64,000 nucleotides of DNA. Source: Sphingomonadaceae bacterium. GTDB lineage: Bacteria; Pseudomonadota; Alphaproteobacteria; Sphingomonadales; Sphingomonadaceae. The stretch's first letter is position 1. The number at the start of each line of letters is the position of its first letter. The translations under genes and the position numbers were made by a program. The notes beneath the pieces are model-generated. The model searched no databases. It was given only the letters and a program-made list of their open reading frames with translations, and was not told where the DNA came from. Below are positions 50,265-59,213 of this stretch, one piece after another. The stretch spans positions 62,001 through 126,000 of the forward strand of contig JACKKZ010000005.1 in the NCBI GenBank assembly GCA_024236195.1, read 5' to 3'.

Positions 50265-52358
50265 ATGCTGCGCCAGTATGAACTTGTAGAGAGAGTGCTC
50301 AAATACGAGCCCGACGCTGATGAGGCGCTGCTCAACCGTGCCTATGTGTATACTGTGCAGAAGCATGGCAGCCAGAAGCGCGCCAGTGGCGACCCCTATT
50401 TCAGCCATCCGGTAGAAGTTGCCGGGCTGATGACAGACCTGAAGCTCGACCAGGAAACGATCATTACCGCGCTGCTCCACGATACGGTGGAAGACACGCT
50501 GGCAACGATAGAGGATATCGAAAAGAATTTCGGGCGTGACGTCGCACGGCTAGTGGATGGCGTGACCAAGCTCAGCAAGATCGAGGCCATGCCTGAGGAT
50601 GAGCGAGCGGCAGAAAACCTGCGCAAATTCCTCCTCGCCATGAGCGAGGATATCCGGGTGTTGCTGGTGAAACTGGGTGACCGGCTGCACAATATGCGCA
50701 CACTCCATTTCATCAAGAATGAAGACAAGCGCCGCCGCATCGCGCGCGAGACGATGGATATCTATGCCCCGCTGGCCGACCGGGTGGGCATGTATGAATA
50801 TATGCGCGAGATGCAGCTGCTCGCCTTCGAACAGCTTGAACCGGAGGCCTATCGCACCATCACCGGGCGGCTGGAGCAGATTCGCAGCGGCGATGGCGGG
50901 CAAGTGGATGGGATTGCTCTGGCGATCAAGCAGGCGCTGGCCGAAGCCGGGCTGAAAGTCGAAGTCTCAGGCCGTGAGAAACATCCCTATTCGATCTGGA
51001 AGAAGATGGCGGAACGGCACGTTTCGTTCGAACAGGTGACGGATATCATGGCATTCCGTGTGATTACGGAAAGCGAGGCGGATTGCTATGCCGCATTGGG
51101 GGTATTGCATCGGACCTGGCAGATGATTCCGGGGCGGTTCAAGGACTATATCTCCACCCCGAAGACCAATGGCTATCGCTCACTCCACACTTCTCTGATC
51201 CACGAGAATTCGATGCGGGTGGAGGTGCAGATCCGTACCAGTGAAATGCACCGCACCAATGAATTCGGGCTCGCTGCGCATTGGGCCTATAAACAGGGGG
51301 ACCGCCCTGACGGGCAGGTGGGGTGGCTGCGCGATTTGATTGAAATCGTCGATGCGAGCCATGATGCGGAGGAACTGCTCGAACATACCCGCATGGCGAT
51401 TTATCAGGATCGCATCTTTGCCTTCACGCCCAAGGGTGCGCTGTTCCAGCTCCCCAAGGGTTCGACCCCGGTCGATTTTGCCTTTGCCGTGCATACGGAC
51501 CTGGGTGCGCAGGCGGTGGGAGCCAAGATCAATGGCCGCCACATGCCGCTGCGCACGGTGCTGGGCAATGGCGACGTGGTGGAGATCATCAAGGGTGCGG
51601 ATGCTGCGCCGCAGCTGGAATGGCTGGGCTACGTTGTGACGGGCAAGGCGCGCGCTGCGATCCGCCGCGCTGTGCGCCTGCGCGAACGGGATGAAATCGT
51701 CGAGATCGGGCGGATGCTTTATGACGAGATTTCCGCCCGCTTGCCGGCCAAGGTTGGCAAGAAGGCGCTGGCGGCAGCAGTCAAACGGCTCAGCCTCGAA
51801 GACGAGGATGAGCTGATGTATCGCATAGGCTCCGCCAAGCTGGCGGATCGCGAAGTGATGGAAGCGCTGGTGCCCGGCTCCACCGCTCAGTTCGAGGAGG
51901 AAGAGCAGGACTGGCCGCGACAGGAAAGCGTGATTTCCATTCGCGGGCTGACACCGGGCGTGGGCTTCAAGCTGGCCGATTGCTGCCACCCCTTGCCGGG
52001 TGATCGTATCGTTGGCCTGCGCAAGGCGAACCAGGGTGTCGTCGTCCATGCGATTGACTGCCTGGAACTGGCCAATGGTATTGACGCCGACTGGCTCGAC
52101 CTGAGTTGGGGCAAGCGGTCCGGCGGGGCAGTGGGGCGGCTCTCTGTCGTGCTGTATAACCGGCCCGGTACGTTGGCGGAAATGGCAGGAACATTTGCCA
52201 AAAACCATGCCAATGTCGTGAACTTGGAGTTGGTCGAACGGGACAGCCCCTTCCACACCTATGAAGTGGATGTCGAAGTGCAGGATCTCGCCCACCTGAC
52301 CCGTATCCTGAGCTCGCTGCGCGCGAGCGAAGCGGTGGCGCAGGCGGAGCGGATTTAG
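50265..52358 (+). CDS. Bifunctional (p)ppGpp synthetase/hydrolase RSH
   Basis: 697 residues. Domains in order: HD hydrolase (HPVEVAGLMTDLKLDQETII, ALLHDTVEDTLATIE, about 45-150), RelA synthetase (SGREKHPYSIWKKMAERHVS, VTDIMAFRVITESEADCYAA, about 235-350), TGS (FAFTPKGALFQLPKGSTPVD, about 385-445), and a C-terminal ACT domain (about 620-697). It makes and degrades (p)ppGpp in the stringent response. Alphaproteobacteria usually have a single long RSH; this is that gene (often annotated relA/spoT or rsh). Catalytic HD and synthetase residues look intact by eye. Confidence 0.96.
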   Translation: MLRQYELVERVLKYEPDADEALLNRAYVYTVQKHGSQKRASGDPYFSHPVEVAGLMTDLKLDQETIITALLHDTVEDTLATIEDIEKNFGRDVARLVDGVTKLSKIEAMPEDERAAENLRKFLLAMSEDIRVLLVKLGDRLHNMRTLHFIKNEDKRRRIARETMDIYAPLADRVGMYEYMREMQLLAFEQLEPEAYRTITGRLEQIRSGDGGQVDGIALAIKQALAEAGLKVEVSGREKHPYSIWKKMAERHVSFEQVTDIMAFRVITESEADCYAALGVLHRTWQMIPGRFKDYISTPKTNGYRSLHTSLIHENSMRVEVQIRTSEMHRTNEFGLAAHWAYKQGDRPDGQVGWLRDLIEIVDASHDAEELLEHTRMAIYQDRIFAFTPKGALFQLPKGSTPVDFAFAVHTDLGAQAVGAKINGRHMPLRTVLGNGDVVEIIKGADAAPQLEWLGYVVTGKARAAIRRAVRLRERDEIVEIGRMLYDEISARLPAKVGKKALAAAVKRLSLEDEDELMYRIGSAKLADREVMEALVPGSTAQFEEEEQDWPRQESVISIRGLTPGVGFKLADCCHPLPGDRIVGLRKANQGVVVHAIDCLELANGIDADWLDLSWGKRSGGAVGRLSVVLYNRPGTLAEMAGTFAKNHANVVNLELVERDSPFHTYEVDVEVQDLAHLTRILSSLRASEAVAQAERI

Positions 52359-52672
52359 AGCAGTTCCAGCGTGACCTTGATCAGGTCATCCGCTGCAAGA
52401 TCCTCCGCGCGCATCACTTTCTTGCTCACCAGCAGGATCCAGGATGTGGATTGATCCTGTGGGAAGACGGATGTCTTCCACGCCGTATCGCCAATCCGCG
52501 CCATCACTTTGGCCGAGCCAAAGCCGCGCTGCGTGCCGAATTCCAGCCGGTGCAGCCGGGCGTGCATGGTGATGGCTTCGGCAGTGTGACCGTCAATCCG
52601 CAGCAGGTGATAGACCGCCTTGTCGCCTTGCCAGCGTGAAAGCGGGGAAGTGTGGGTGAGGGTTTCGCTCAT
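52355..52672 (-). CDS. DUF1905 protein
   Basis: 105 residues. It has the DUF1905 pattern: WQGDKAVYHLLRIDGHTAEA, RGFGSAKVMARIGDTAWKTS, VFPQDQSTSWILLVSKKVMR and a C-terminal DDLIKVTLELL. Members are small beta proteins, often fused to or near YdeI/OmdA-type proteins, of unknown function. The stop overlaps the rsh stop by 4 bp. The upstream region is the second copy of the intergenic repeat, so its promoter may lie within or beyond that. Confidence 0.85.
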   Translation of the reverse strand: MSETLTHTSPLSRWQGDKAVYHLLRIDGHTAEAITMHARLHRLEFGTQRGFGSAKVMARIGDTAWKTSVFPQDQSTSWILLVSKKVMRAEDLAADDLIKVTLELL

Positions 52673-52675
52673 TGG

Positions 52676-52922
52676 ATTTCACGCAGGGTTCGCAGGGGAA
52701 AGGAGACCGCAGAGGAGTTCTTTCTCACGCGAAGGCGCAAAGGCGCGAAGATGGTTCGCCTGCGGCAGCAGGTATTCAATATCGCGACCTTGCGGCAGGT
52801 GATGGGCAGGTGATCTTGAGGGTCGGCTGCCGCCGATGCTTCCTTCTTTGCGCCTTTGCGCCTTTGCGTGAGACCGACCCGGCGAAGCCGTAAACTCCTC
52901 TGCGCTCTCTGCGCGAAACAAA
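52676..52922. repeat. Nested inverted-repeat element, second copy
   Basis: Inner arms TCACGCGAAGGCGCAAAGGC (from 52725) and the 26 bases at 52845-52870 are complementary with two mismatches. An outer pair, around 52679-52720 and 52889-52918 (TTCACGCAGG...AGAGGAGT against ACTCCTCTGC...GCGAAA), encloses them. The inner arms match the 22-bp inverted repeat at 5186-5333. No gene is present in these 250 bp. The element separates the DUF1905 gene from the cyclophilin gene. Confidence 0.6.
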
Positions 52923-52923
52923 T

Positions 52924-54198
52924 TCACTCCCCTACCTTCCTGATCGGCACCGGCAGATTGCAAATATCCGCCCCACCGGCAGGCTTGATAAAGAACGGAT
53001 CGCGGCGATTGGCGCGGGCGTCGACATAGCGGGCGAAGGTTTGGCCGCTGGTGTTGAGATACTGAAAGGCGGGCCGCTCGCCTTCGGGCAGATCGCTCGC
53101 CACGCGGACAGAAAGGATTGGCACGCGCTTGCTTGCATTCAAGTAAAAACCCAGCGGCCCCTTGCCGCGCGGCAGGCTGGAGAGATGCTCGATCCCCTCA
53201 ATCACCCGCCCGACCAGCGCGATATTGCGATCAAGATGCCGCGGCGCATGGCCGATCACGGTATAGAGCTCCGCGCCTGTGCCGGTGTCGGGGGAGTAGT
53301 TGCGGCCCACGCCGACCATGCCGTAGCAGTGGGTGGGCCAGAACCAACTTTCAGTCACATTGTCATAAATTCCTTGAGCCCTTGCTTCATGCGTGGGCGA
53401 CATTGGGTCGGGCACAGTATTACCGTCTTCGTCTTCCCAGGTTTTGACTTCCACATTTGCCAGAGGCCAGCCCTTCCAAATTTCAACCCATTCGGCATAG
53501 CTGTCTCGGTCATGCCATCCTTCGGGCGCGCGTGGCGTTTGGGTGCTGGTGATTGAGATCATCGCAATTTTTTCTGAGGCACTCATATCGTTCGACTGCC
53601 CTGACGGAGCAAGGCCAACCAATCTCAGGGCTTCGGCGATAGCTGCATCATGTTCAGCTTCACTCTTTGTTGGGTCACCGGCAATTCTGAATAGTGCGTC
53701 CAGCTTGACCTCTTTTTCGGCATCAACCTCTTGCGAGGCCATCCAATCATCGGAACCGGTGTGTTCGCTCAAAGTATCGACATCGACGATATACTCCTCC
53801 TCACCCATCACCTTCAGCCCCTCGGGCAGCGGCTTTGGCGTCTCGCCCGCATCCGGGTCAGCCGGATCGCCCCACTGGACAACGTAATTGTCCTGCACCC
53901 GGTTGACGCTGACCCCGTCATACCAGCCTGCGCGGGCGAGGGTGCGGATATTGTCCACCCAGCCTTGCGAGAAAGGCGGTGGCATCAGCTGGATCACCAC
54001 GCGGCGCTCATTACCATCTGCATCTGGCGCGAGGGTCATCACCAGCAGGTCTTCCGGGGCAATCGCGACCCATTCGCTGTCACTTGCCTGCGCAACGATT
54101 TCATTGGGGGAGGGAGCCCCCTCAGGCGCTTCCTGCGCGGTAGCAGGCAGACAAAAGGGCAGGGCGAGTGCCGCGCTGGCAGCAAGGAGTTTCTTCAT
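52924..54198 (-). CDS. Cyclophilin-type peptidylprolyl isomerase with internal insertion
   Basis: 424 residues from the ATG at 54198. A signal peptide (LLAASAALALPFCLPATAQ) exports it. The cyclophilin domain is split: the first half has VVIQLMPPPFSQGWVDNIRT and WYDGVSVNRVQDNYVVQWGD (about residues 65-115), the second WFWPTHCYGMVGVGRNYSPD and AELYTVIGHAPRHLDRNIAL, GRVIEG (about 280-345). Between them lie roughly 150 residues with KEVKLDALFRIAGDPTKSEA, rich in Asp/Glu and with AT-richer codons than flanking sequence. Catalytic competence needs checking. Probably a periplasmic folding factor. Confidence 0.85.
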   Translation of the reverse strand: MKKLLAASAALALPFCLPATAQEAPEGAPSPNEIVAQASDSEWVAIAPEDLLVMTLAPDADGNERRVVIQLMPPPFSQGWVDNIRTLARAGWYDGVSVNRVQDNYVVQWGDPADPDAGETPKPLPEGLKVMGEEEYIVDVDTLSEHTGSDDWMASQEVDAEKEVKLDALFRIAGDPTKSEAEHDAAIAEALRLVGLAPSGQSNDMSASEKIAMISITSTQTPRAPEGWHDRDSYAEWVEIWKGWPLANVEVKTWEDEDGNTVPDPMSPTHEARAQGIYDNVTESWFWPTHCYGMVGVGRNYSPDTGTGAELYTVIGHAPRHLDRNIALVGRVIEGIEHLSSLPRGKGPLGFYLNASKRVPILSVRVASDLPEGERPAFQYLNTSGQTFARYVDARANRRDPFFIKPAGGADICNLPVPIRKVGE

Positions 54199-54311
54199 CC
54201 CGCGAACATGCCATGCCCACAATCACCGCGCCAGCCTGACAATGCGCATAACCACGCTTGCCAAGCCGCCCCCTCGCAGCTAGGGCGCGCTCTCTGAGAA
54301 ATCAGGCATGC

Positions 54312-54402
54312 GGAGCGGTGGCCGAGTGGTCGAAGGCGCACGCCTGGAAAGTGTGTATACGGTAACCCCGTATCGAGGGTTCGAATCCCTCCCGCTCCGC
54401 CA
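54312..54402 (+). tRNA. tRNA-Ser(GGA)
   Basis: A 91-nt class II tRNA. The acceptor stem GGAGCGG pairs with CCGCTCC (54392-54398), then discriminator G and encoded CCA. The D region is TGGCCGAGTGGTCGAAGGC; the anticodon stem-loop is CACGC-CTGGAAA-GTGTG, giving anticodon GGA (serine, UCC/UCU codons). A long variable arm (TATACGGTAACCCCGTAT) identifies tRNA-Ser. The T-arm is GAGGGTTCGAATCCCTC. It lies alone between the cyclophilin gene and the secretion cassette. Confidence 0.96.
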
Positions 54403-54557
54403 TCTGATTACCGTGCGATGCGTGTCTGTGCGTGTTTCAGCGATGGACGAAACCGCCAAATTCATTGTCAATACAGCACAGACCGCCTAATCCGGCGGCC
54501 TTTGGCGGCATCATGTTGATCGCATGACCCCGCTTCCCGGAGGCAGGTCTGAGGTCA

Positions 54558-55919
54558 ATGTCGGTTCTAAGCAGTCCAGATGGAGGCGCATACCGTTTCG
54601 GTATGGGTGCCGTGCTGGGAGCCTGGCTGCTGGCTGTGGCCTTGCCGGGTGGTCTGCTCGCGCAAGAAGCCGCGGGCACGGCGTCCGCCTACGGGCCGGT
54701 CGATGATCTGGCCAAGGCAGACCGGCCAGAGCCTCCTCTGGCCATCCCCCCGCAGCTGGACCGCGCAGCTTCGCTGGCAGCCGCAACGCACCCGCTGGTA
54801 GGCGGCGCACAGGCAGAAGCTGATGCGCTGGAGGCAGAGACACGTGGTGCACGCTGGGCGCGCTTTCCGAGCCTGTCGGCAGAGGCGTTGGCGGCGACCT
54901 CCGGCTCTAACGTGGCCGATCGCGACGGGCTGGCGCTTAACGCCGCGCTGGAACAGCCGATCTGGTACGGCGGCCGCATCAGCGGTGAAATCGACCGGGC
55001 CGAAGCGAACCAGCTGGCCGGGGAGGGCCGGGTTGATGCGGCGCGGCAGGGCATCGTCTTCCGCGTGATCCAGGCCTATTACGATTATGCTATGGCGGAA
55101 GAGCGCTTGTCCGTGCTGCGCTTCAGCCTGCGCCAGCATAATGAATTGCTCGCCTCCATCGGGCGGCGGGTGGAACAGGAAGTATCGCCCCGCGCGGATT
55201 TGACCCTGGGCCGCTCGCGCACCGCGCAGGTGGAGCTTGACCTCGCTACGGCTGAGGAAATGCGTGACAATGCGCGCACCCGCTTGTTGGAGCTGACCGG
55301 CGGTGTGGTCATCGATCCGGTCCTCCCCTTGCCGGATGTGGCGGACTTGCTGCCACCAGAAGATCTGGCGTTGGCAGAAGCAATGGCCTGTGATCCCAAT
55401 CTGGGTGTCCTGACCCACCTCGTAACCGCCGCCGAAGCGCAAAGCGATATTGCCCGGGCGCAATTGCTGCCCCAGCTCCTGCTCCAGCTATCGCAGAACG
55501 AGATCACTGGTGCCCGCGCGGCGTTGGTATTGCGTATGCGGCTGGGGCCCGGCGGTGCGCAGCTCGCCTCTATCGAAAGCGCCGATGCAAGGATAAAGCG
55601 GGCGCTGGCAGATTATGGCGATGCGGAGCGGCAAGTGCGCGAACAATTGCGGAGGGACTATATCGTCGTGCGCGCGGCCAGGGCGCGGATCGACGCCGGT
55701 GTTCTAGCCGCCGATGCGGCCGACCAGATCGTAGAAAGTTACCGGCGGCAATTCATCGCCGGGCGCCGCAGCTGGCTCGACGTCATGAATGCCGTGCGCG
55801 AAGCCGCCAGTGCTCGCCTGACCGCCAGCGATGCGCGCGTGATGGCGGCGATGGGCAGCGCCCGCATCCTTGCCCGCACGTGCCGCTGGCAGCCTGTGAT
55901 GCCGGAAGCGCAGCCGTGA
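54558..55919 (+). CDS. TolC-family outer-membrane efflux/secretion protein
   Basis: 453 residues; GAGG precedes the ATG (54603 is an alternative start). Signal peptide GAVLGAWLLAVALPGGLLAQ. Two related helix-rich halves typical of TolC: SLAAATHPLVGGAQAEADAL, LNAALEQPIWYGGRISGEID, AYYDYAMAEERLSVLRFSLR, and in the second half VLTHLVTAAEAQSDIARAQL with YRRQFIAGRRSWLDVMNAVR, the latter near-identical to the LapE-type C-terminal signature. It forms the trimeric outer-membrane channel of the type I secretion system encoded just downstream. Its stop overlaps the ABC gene as GTGA. Confidence 0.92.
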   Translation: MSVLSSPDGGAYRFGMGAVLGAWLLAVALPGGLLAQEAAGTASAYGPVDDLAKADRPEPPLAIPPQLDRAASLAAATHPLVGGAQAEADALEAETRGARWARFPSLSAEALAATSGSNVADRDGLALNAALEQPIWYGGRISGEIDRAEANQLAGEGRVDAARQGIVFRVIQAYYDYAMAEERLSVLRFSLRQHNELLASIGRRVEQEVSPRADLTLGRSRTAQVELDLATAEEMRDNARTRLLELTGGVVIDPVLPLPDVADLLPPEDLALAEAMACDPNLGVLTHLVTAAEAQSDIARAQLLPQLLLQLSQNEITGARAALVLRMRLGPGGAQLASIESADARIKRALADYGDAERQVREQLRRDYIVVRAARARIDAGVLAADAADQIVESYRRQFIAGRRSWLDVMNAVREAASARLTASDARVMAAMGSARILARTCRWQPVMPEAQP

Positions 55920-58045
55920 GCGAGACCAGCCTCATCCGCGCGATTGAGCGCTATGCGCGCGCCACAGGCAAGCCGCTATCGCCGCAGTGGCGTGAGGAAC
56001 TGCGCGAGATCGAGCTGCCAGAGGATGCTTCCGGCCTTACCGTGCTGACCGCTGCACTTGGCTGGCATTCCGCCCGCCGCGTAAATGCGCGCCCGCGCCC
56101 GGACCAGTTCCCGCTGCTGGTGCATGATCCTGATAGTGGCTGGGCCGTTGCCCGGCAGTGGGACAGTGAAAATGCGTTGGCACTTGCCGGAGCGCGCGGA
56201 ACACTGGTGCACAAGCAGCAACAGGTTTTCTTTGCGCTCGACTTACCCGATCCGCTGGCGACAGCAGAGGATGTTGCAATCGCGATCTTCTGGCGCGCGA
56301 TCAAGCGGCGCAAGCAGCCGCTGGTCATGGCCGGGCTGGCGACGATCTTCGCAAACCTGCTGACACTGGCGACCTCGCTCTACTCGATGCAGCTCTATGA
56401 CCGGGTCATCCCGTTGGCGAGTTTCGATACGTTGCTGGTGCTGAGCGTAGGCGTCGCCTTTGCGCTGGTGCTGGACCTTAGCCTGCGGTCCTTGCGCGCG
56501 GTTTTGATCGAGCGGGAAGCGCAGGATATTGATGCGGAAGTCAGCGAGTTTTTCTTCGCGCGCGCGCAAGCGATCCGGCTTGATGCTCGCCCGCCGGGGA
56601 TCGGCACGATGGCGGCGCAATTGCGCGGGCAGGAACAGATCCGGCAGGTGCTGTCGTCCGGCTCGCTCTTCATGCTGGCGGATCTGCCCTTCGCGCTGCT
56701 GTTCATCTTCGTGATCGCCATCATCGGCGGGAAGCTGGCGCTGGTCCCGATCATCAGCCTGCCGCTGGCTTTGGGGCTGGCTTTTTTTCTGTCGCGGATC
56801 ATTCGCAAGGGGACGGACCGGGCACAGGTCAGCGGCAATCGCAAGAATGGCATGTTGGTGGAATCGCTCGACGCCAGCGAGACAGTAAAGGCCAATCGTG
56901 GTGGTTGGTTCATGATGGGCCGCTGGAACCGGCTGGTGCGCGAAATCCATCACTATGAAATGCCGGTGAAGAAGGCTTCGGCTGTTGCCAGCTCGCTTTT
57001 CTCCACTCTGCAGCAAGTCGCCTATGTCGCGATCATGGGCTGGGGGGCATATCTTGCGGCGACCGGACAGATCACCACAGGTGCGCTGCTGGCCTGCTCA
57101 ATCATTTCCGGGCGGATCAACGGCCCGCTGGTGGCGCAATTGCCTAACCTGATTGTGCAATGGGGTTATGCGCGCTCGTCGCTCAAGGCGCTGGACGGTA
57201 TCCTTGCTTTGCCAATTGATGTTGCAAGCGGGGCGGGGGCGCTGCGCCCGGACAGCATCGAAGGCGGTTACAAACTGCATGAGGTGCGCTTTGCCTATCG
57301 CAATGCGTCGCAGCCTGCGCTGGAGGTGCCGGGCCTTGTCATCCAGCCGGGTGAGCGGGTGGCAATCATTGGCGGGATTGGTTCTGGCAAATCAACCCTG
57401 CTCAAGCTGCTATCGGGTCTCTACGCGCCGCAATCGGGCCATGTCCTGCTGGGCGGGCTGGATCTGGGGCAAGTGGCCGAGGATATTGCCCGCCGCCATG
57501 TCGGCTATCTGGCGCAGGATGCGCGGCTGGTGAACGGTACCTTGCGCGATAACCTCGCCATGGGTGTCGGCGATGTCAGTGATGCAGAGATCATGGCAGT
57601 GGCGGAAAAGACACGGCTGAGCGGGCTGATCGCATCGCGGCAGGAAGGGCTGGCTTTGCCGATCCAGGAAGGGGGCAGGGGGCTTTCCGGTGGGCAGCGC
57701 AGCCTTGTCGGGATCAACCGCTTGTTGCTGTCCGATCCGAAGGTCTGGCTGCTGGATGAGCCCACCGCTTCGCTGGACCAGAATACGGAGCTGGCTGCAC
57801 TTGATGCGATTGATGCAGAGCTGGACAAGGATGCCATCCTGGTAATGGTGACGCACAAACTGCCACTGCTTACGCGTTTCACCCGCATTATCGCTATGGC
57901 TGGCGGCAAGATTATCCGTGACGGCCCGACGGCAGAGGTCTTGCGCGATATCATGCCAAAGGCACCTGCGGGGCAGGGCGGCCCGCAGCGGCGGCCCGTA
58001 AGCGGCGCGGTGACGACGACTTTCGGTGGAAGGCAGGCATCATGA
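55916..58045 (+). CDS. Type I secretion ABC transporter (LapB-like)
   Basis: 709 residues from the GTG at 55916, overlapping the TolC-like stop. An N-terminal 130-residue domain resembles a peptidase C39-like domain without catalytic Cys (so non-proteolytic). Membrane domain with six helices follows (LVMAGLATIFANLLTLATSL, FDTLLVLSVGVAFALVLDLS, LADLPFALLFIFVIAIIGG...). The nucleotide-binding domain has Walker A GGIGSGKST, signature GGRGLSGGQRSLVGINRLLL and Walker B VWLLDEPTASLDQNTE. It energises export of the RTX protein. Length and arrangement fit LapB/RTX-type exporters. Confidence 0.93.
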   Translation: MSETSLIRAIERYARATGKPLSPQWREELREIELPEDASGLTVLTAALGWHSARRVNARPRPDQFPLLVHDPDSGWAVARQWDSENALALAGARGTLVHKQQQVFFALDLPDPLATAEDVAIAIFWRAIKRRKQPLVMAGLATIFANLLTLATSLYSMQLYDRVIPLASFDTLLVLSVGVAFALVLDLSLRSLRAVLIEREAQDIDAEVSEFFFARAQAIRLDARPPGIGTMAAQLRGQEQIRQVLSSGSLFMLADLPFALLFIFVIAIIGGKLALVPIISLPLALGLAFFLSRIIRKGTDRAQVSGNRKNGMLVESLDASETVKANRGGWFMMGRWNRLVREIHHYEMPVKKASAVASSLFSTLQQVAYVAIMGWGAYLAATGQITTGALLACSIISGRINGPLVAQLPNLIVQWGYARSSLKALDGILALPIDVASGAGALRPDSIEGGYKLHEVRFAYRNASQPALEVPGLVIQPGERVAIIGGIGSGKSTLLKLLSGLYAPQSGHVLLGGLDLGQVAEDIARRHVGYLAQDARLVNGTLRDNLAMGVGDVSDAEIMAVAEKTRLSGLIASRQEGLALPIQEGGRGLSGGQRSLVGINRLLLSDPKVWLLDEPTASLDQNTELAALDAIDAELDKDAILVMVTHKLPLLTRFTRIIAMAGGKIIRDGPTAEVLRDIMPKAPAGQGGPQRRPVSGAVTTTFGGRQAS

Positions 58046-59196
58046 GCAAGGCGCTGCGCCCCGCACACTGGATCATCATTGCCATCAGCCTGACGCTGGT
58101 GGGATTTGTGGCGTGGTCCAACTGGGCCGAGCTGGACCAGGTTACCCGCGCGCCGGGTAAGGTCATCCCCTTTGCCCGGGTGCAAGTGGTGCAAAGCGAG
58201 GAAGGCGGCTCGATCGGTGCGATCCATGTGCGCGAGGGGGACCGGGTGACCGCCGGGCAGCTGCTGGTCGAACTGGATACTGTGCAGCTCACCGCTAGCG
58301 TTACGGAAGCGCGCGCCCGCGTCGCGGCCTTGCGCAGCCGCATGGCCCGGATTGATGCCGAGCTGTTCGACAAGCCGCTGACATTCCCGGCGGGACTATC
58401 CGACTATCCCGAATTCACTTCGAACCAGCGCCAGTTATATGCCCGAAGACAAGCTGCGCTGGACGCCGAAGTGCGCAGCCTGCAGGCCACCGCCCGGCTG
58501 CAGCAGGAAGAGTTGAACCTCAACCTCCCACTGCTGGAAACGGGCGATGTGGCCCGCTCCGAAATCATCCGCATGCGCCGTGCCATTGTCGAAACACAGG
58601 GGCGCATATCCAACATTCGCGCGCAATATGTGCGGGAATTGCAGACCGAATTCGCGCGGACAGAAGAAGAGCTGGTCGCCGCCGAACAGACACTGACCCA
58701 GCGCGAGGACAGTTTGAAAGGCGCGCAACTGGTCGCGCCGACCGACGGGATCGTGAAATATGTCCGCTTGACCACGGTCGGCGGAGTGTTGCGGCCCGGC
58801 GATGAAGTGCTGCAGATCGTCCCCACTGGTCAGCGCCTGATTGTCGCGGCACAAGTCCCGCCACGAGATATCGCCTTTGTCCGCACGGGCCAGCGCGCGC
58901 GGGTCAACTTCGATGCCTATGACAGTGCTGTCTATGGCTCAGGCGAAGGCAAGGTGGTGTTTATCAGCCCGGACACTTTGTCTGAGGAAGCTGCCAATGG
59001 CGCGACCAACACCTATTACCGGGTCAATCTGGAGGTAGAGACGGCCAGCATGCGCCCGCGCAATGAAGGCGAGCGGATCGACCTGCAGCCGGGCATGACC
59101 GCGACGGCGGAAATCCTCACCGGTTCTCAGACCGTGTGGGAATACCTGACCAAGCCAATCCTGAAGACCACGCGCCAATCGCTGCAGGAGCGATAG
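58042..59196 (+). CDS. HlyD-family type I secretion adaptor (LapC-like)
   Basis: 384 residues; its ATG overlaps the ABC stop (ATGA). One N-terminal transmembrane helix (PAHWIIIAISLTLVGFVAWS), a biotinyl-lipoyl-like domain (VIPFARVQVVQSEEGGSIGA, VREGDRVTAGQLLVEL), a long coiled-coil hairpin (residues about 85-235), and a beta-barrel end (GIVKYVRLTTVGGVLRPGDE, VGQRLIVAAQVPPRDIAFVR-like). It bridges the inner-membrane ABC protein and TolC. It ends the rightward operon, 18 bp short of the convergent RTX gene. Confidence 0.94.
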   Translation: MSKALRPAHWIIIAISLTLVGFVAWSNWAELDQVTRAPGKVIPFARVQVVQSEEGGSIGAIHVREGDRVTAGQLLVELDTVQLTASVTEARARVAALRSRMARIDAELFDKPLTFPAGLSDYPEFTSNQRQLYARRQAALDAEVRSLQATARLQQEELNLNLPLLETGDVARSEIIRMRRAIVETQGRISNIRAQYVRELQTEFARTEEELVAAEQTLTQREDSLKGAQLVAPTDGIVKYVRLTTVGGVLRPGDEVLQIVPTGQRLIVAAQVPPRDIAFVRTGQRARVNFDAYDSAVYGSGEGKVVFISPDTLSEEAANGATNTYYRVNLEVETASMRPRNEGERIDLQPGMTATAEILTGSQTVWEYLTKPILKTTRQSLQER

Positions 59197-59213
59197 CGCG
59201 CGGATCAGGAAGG

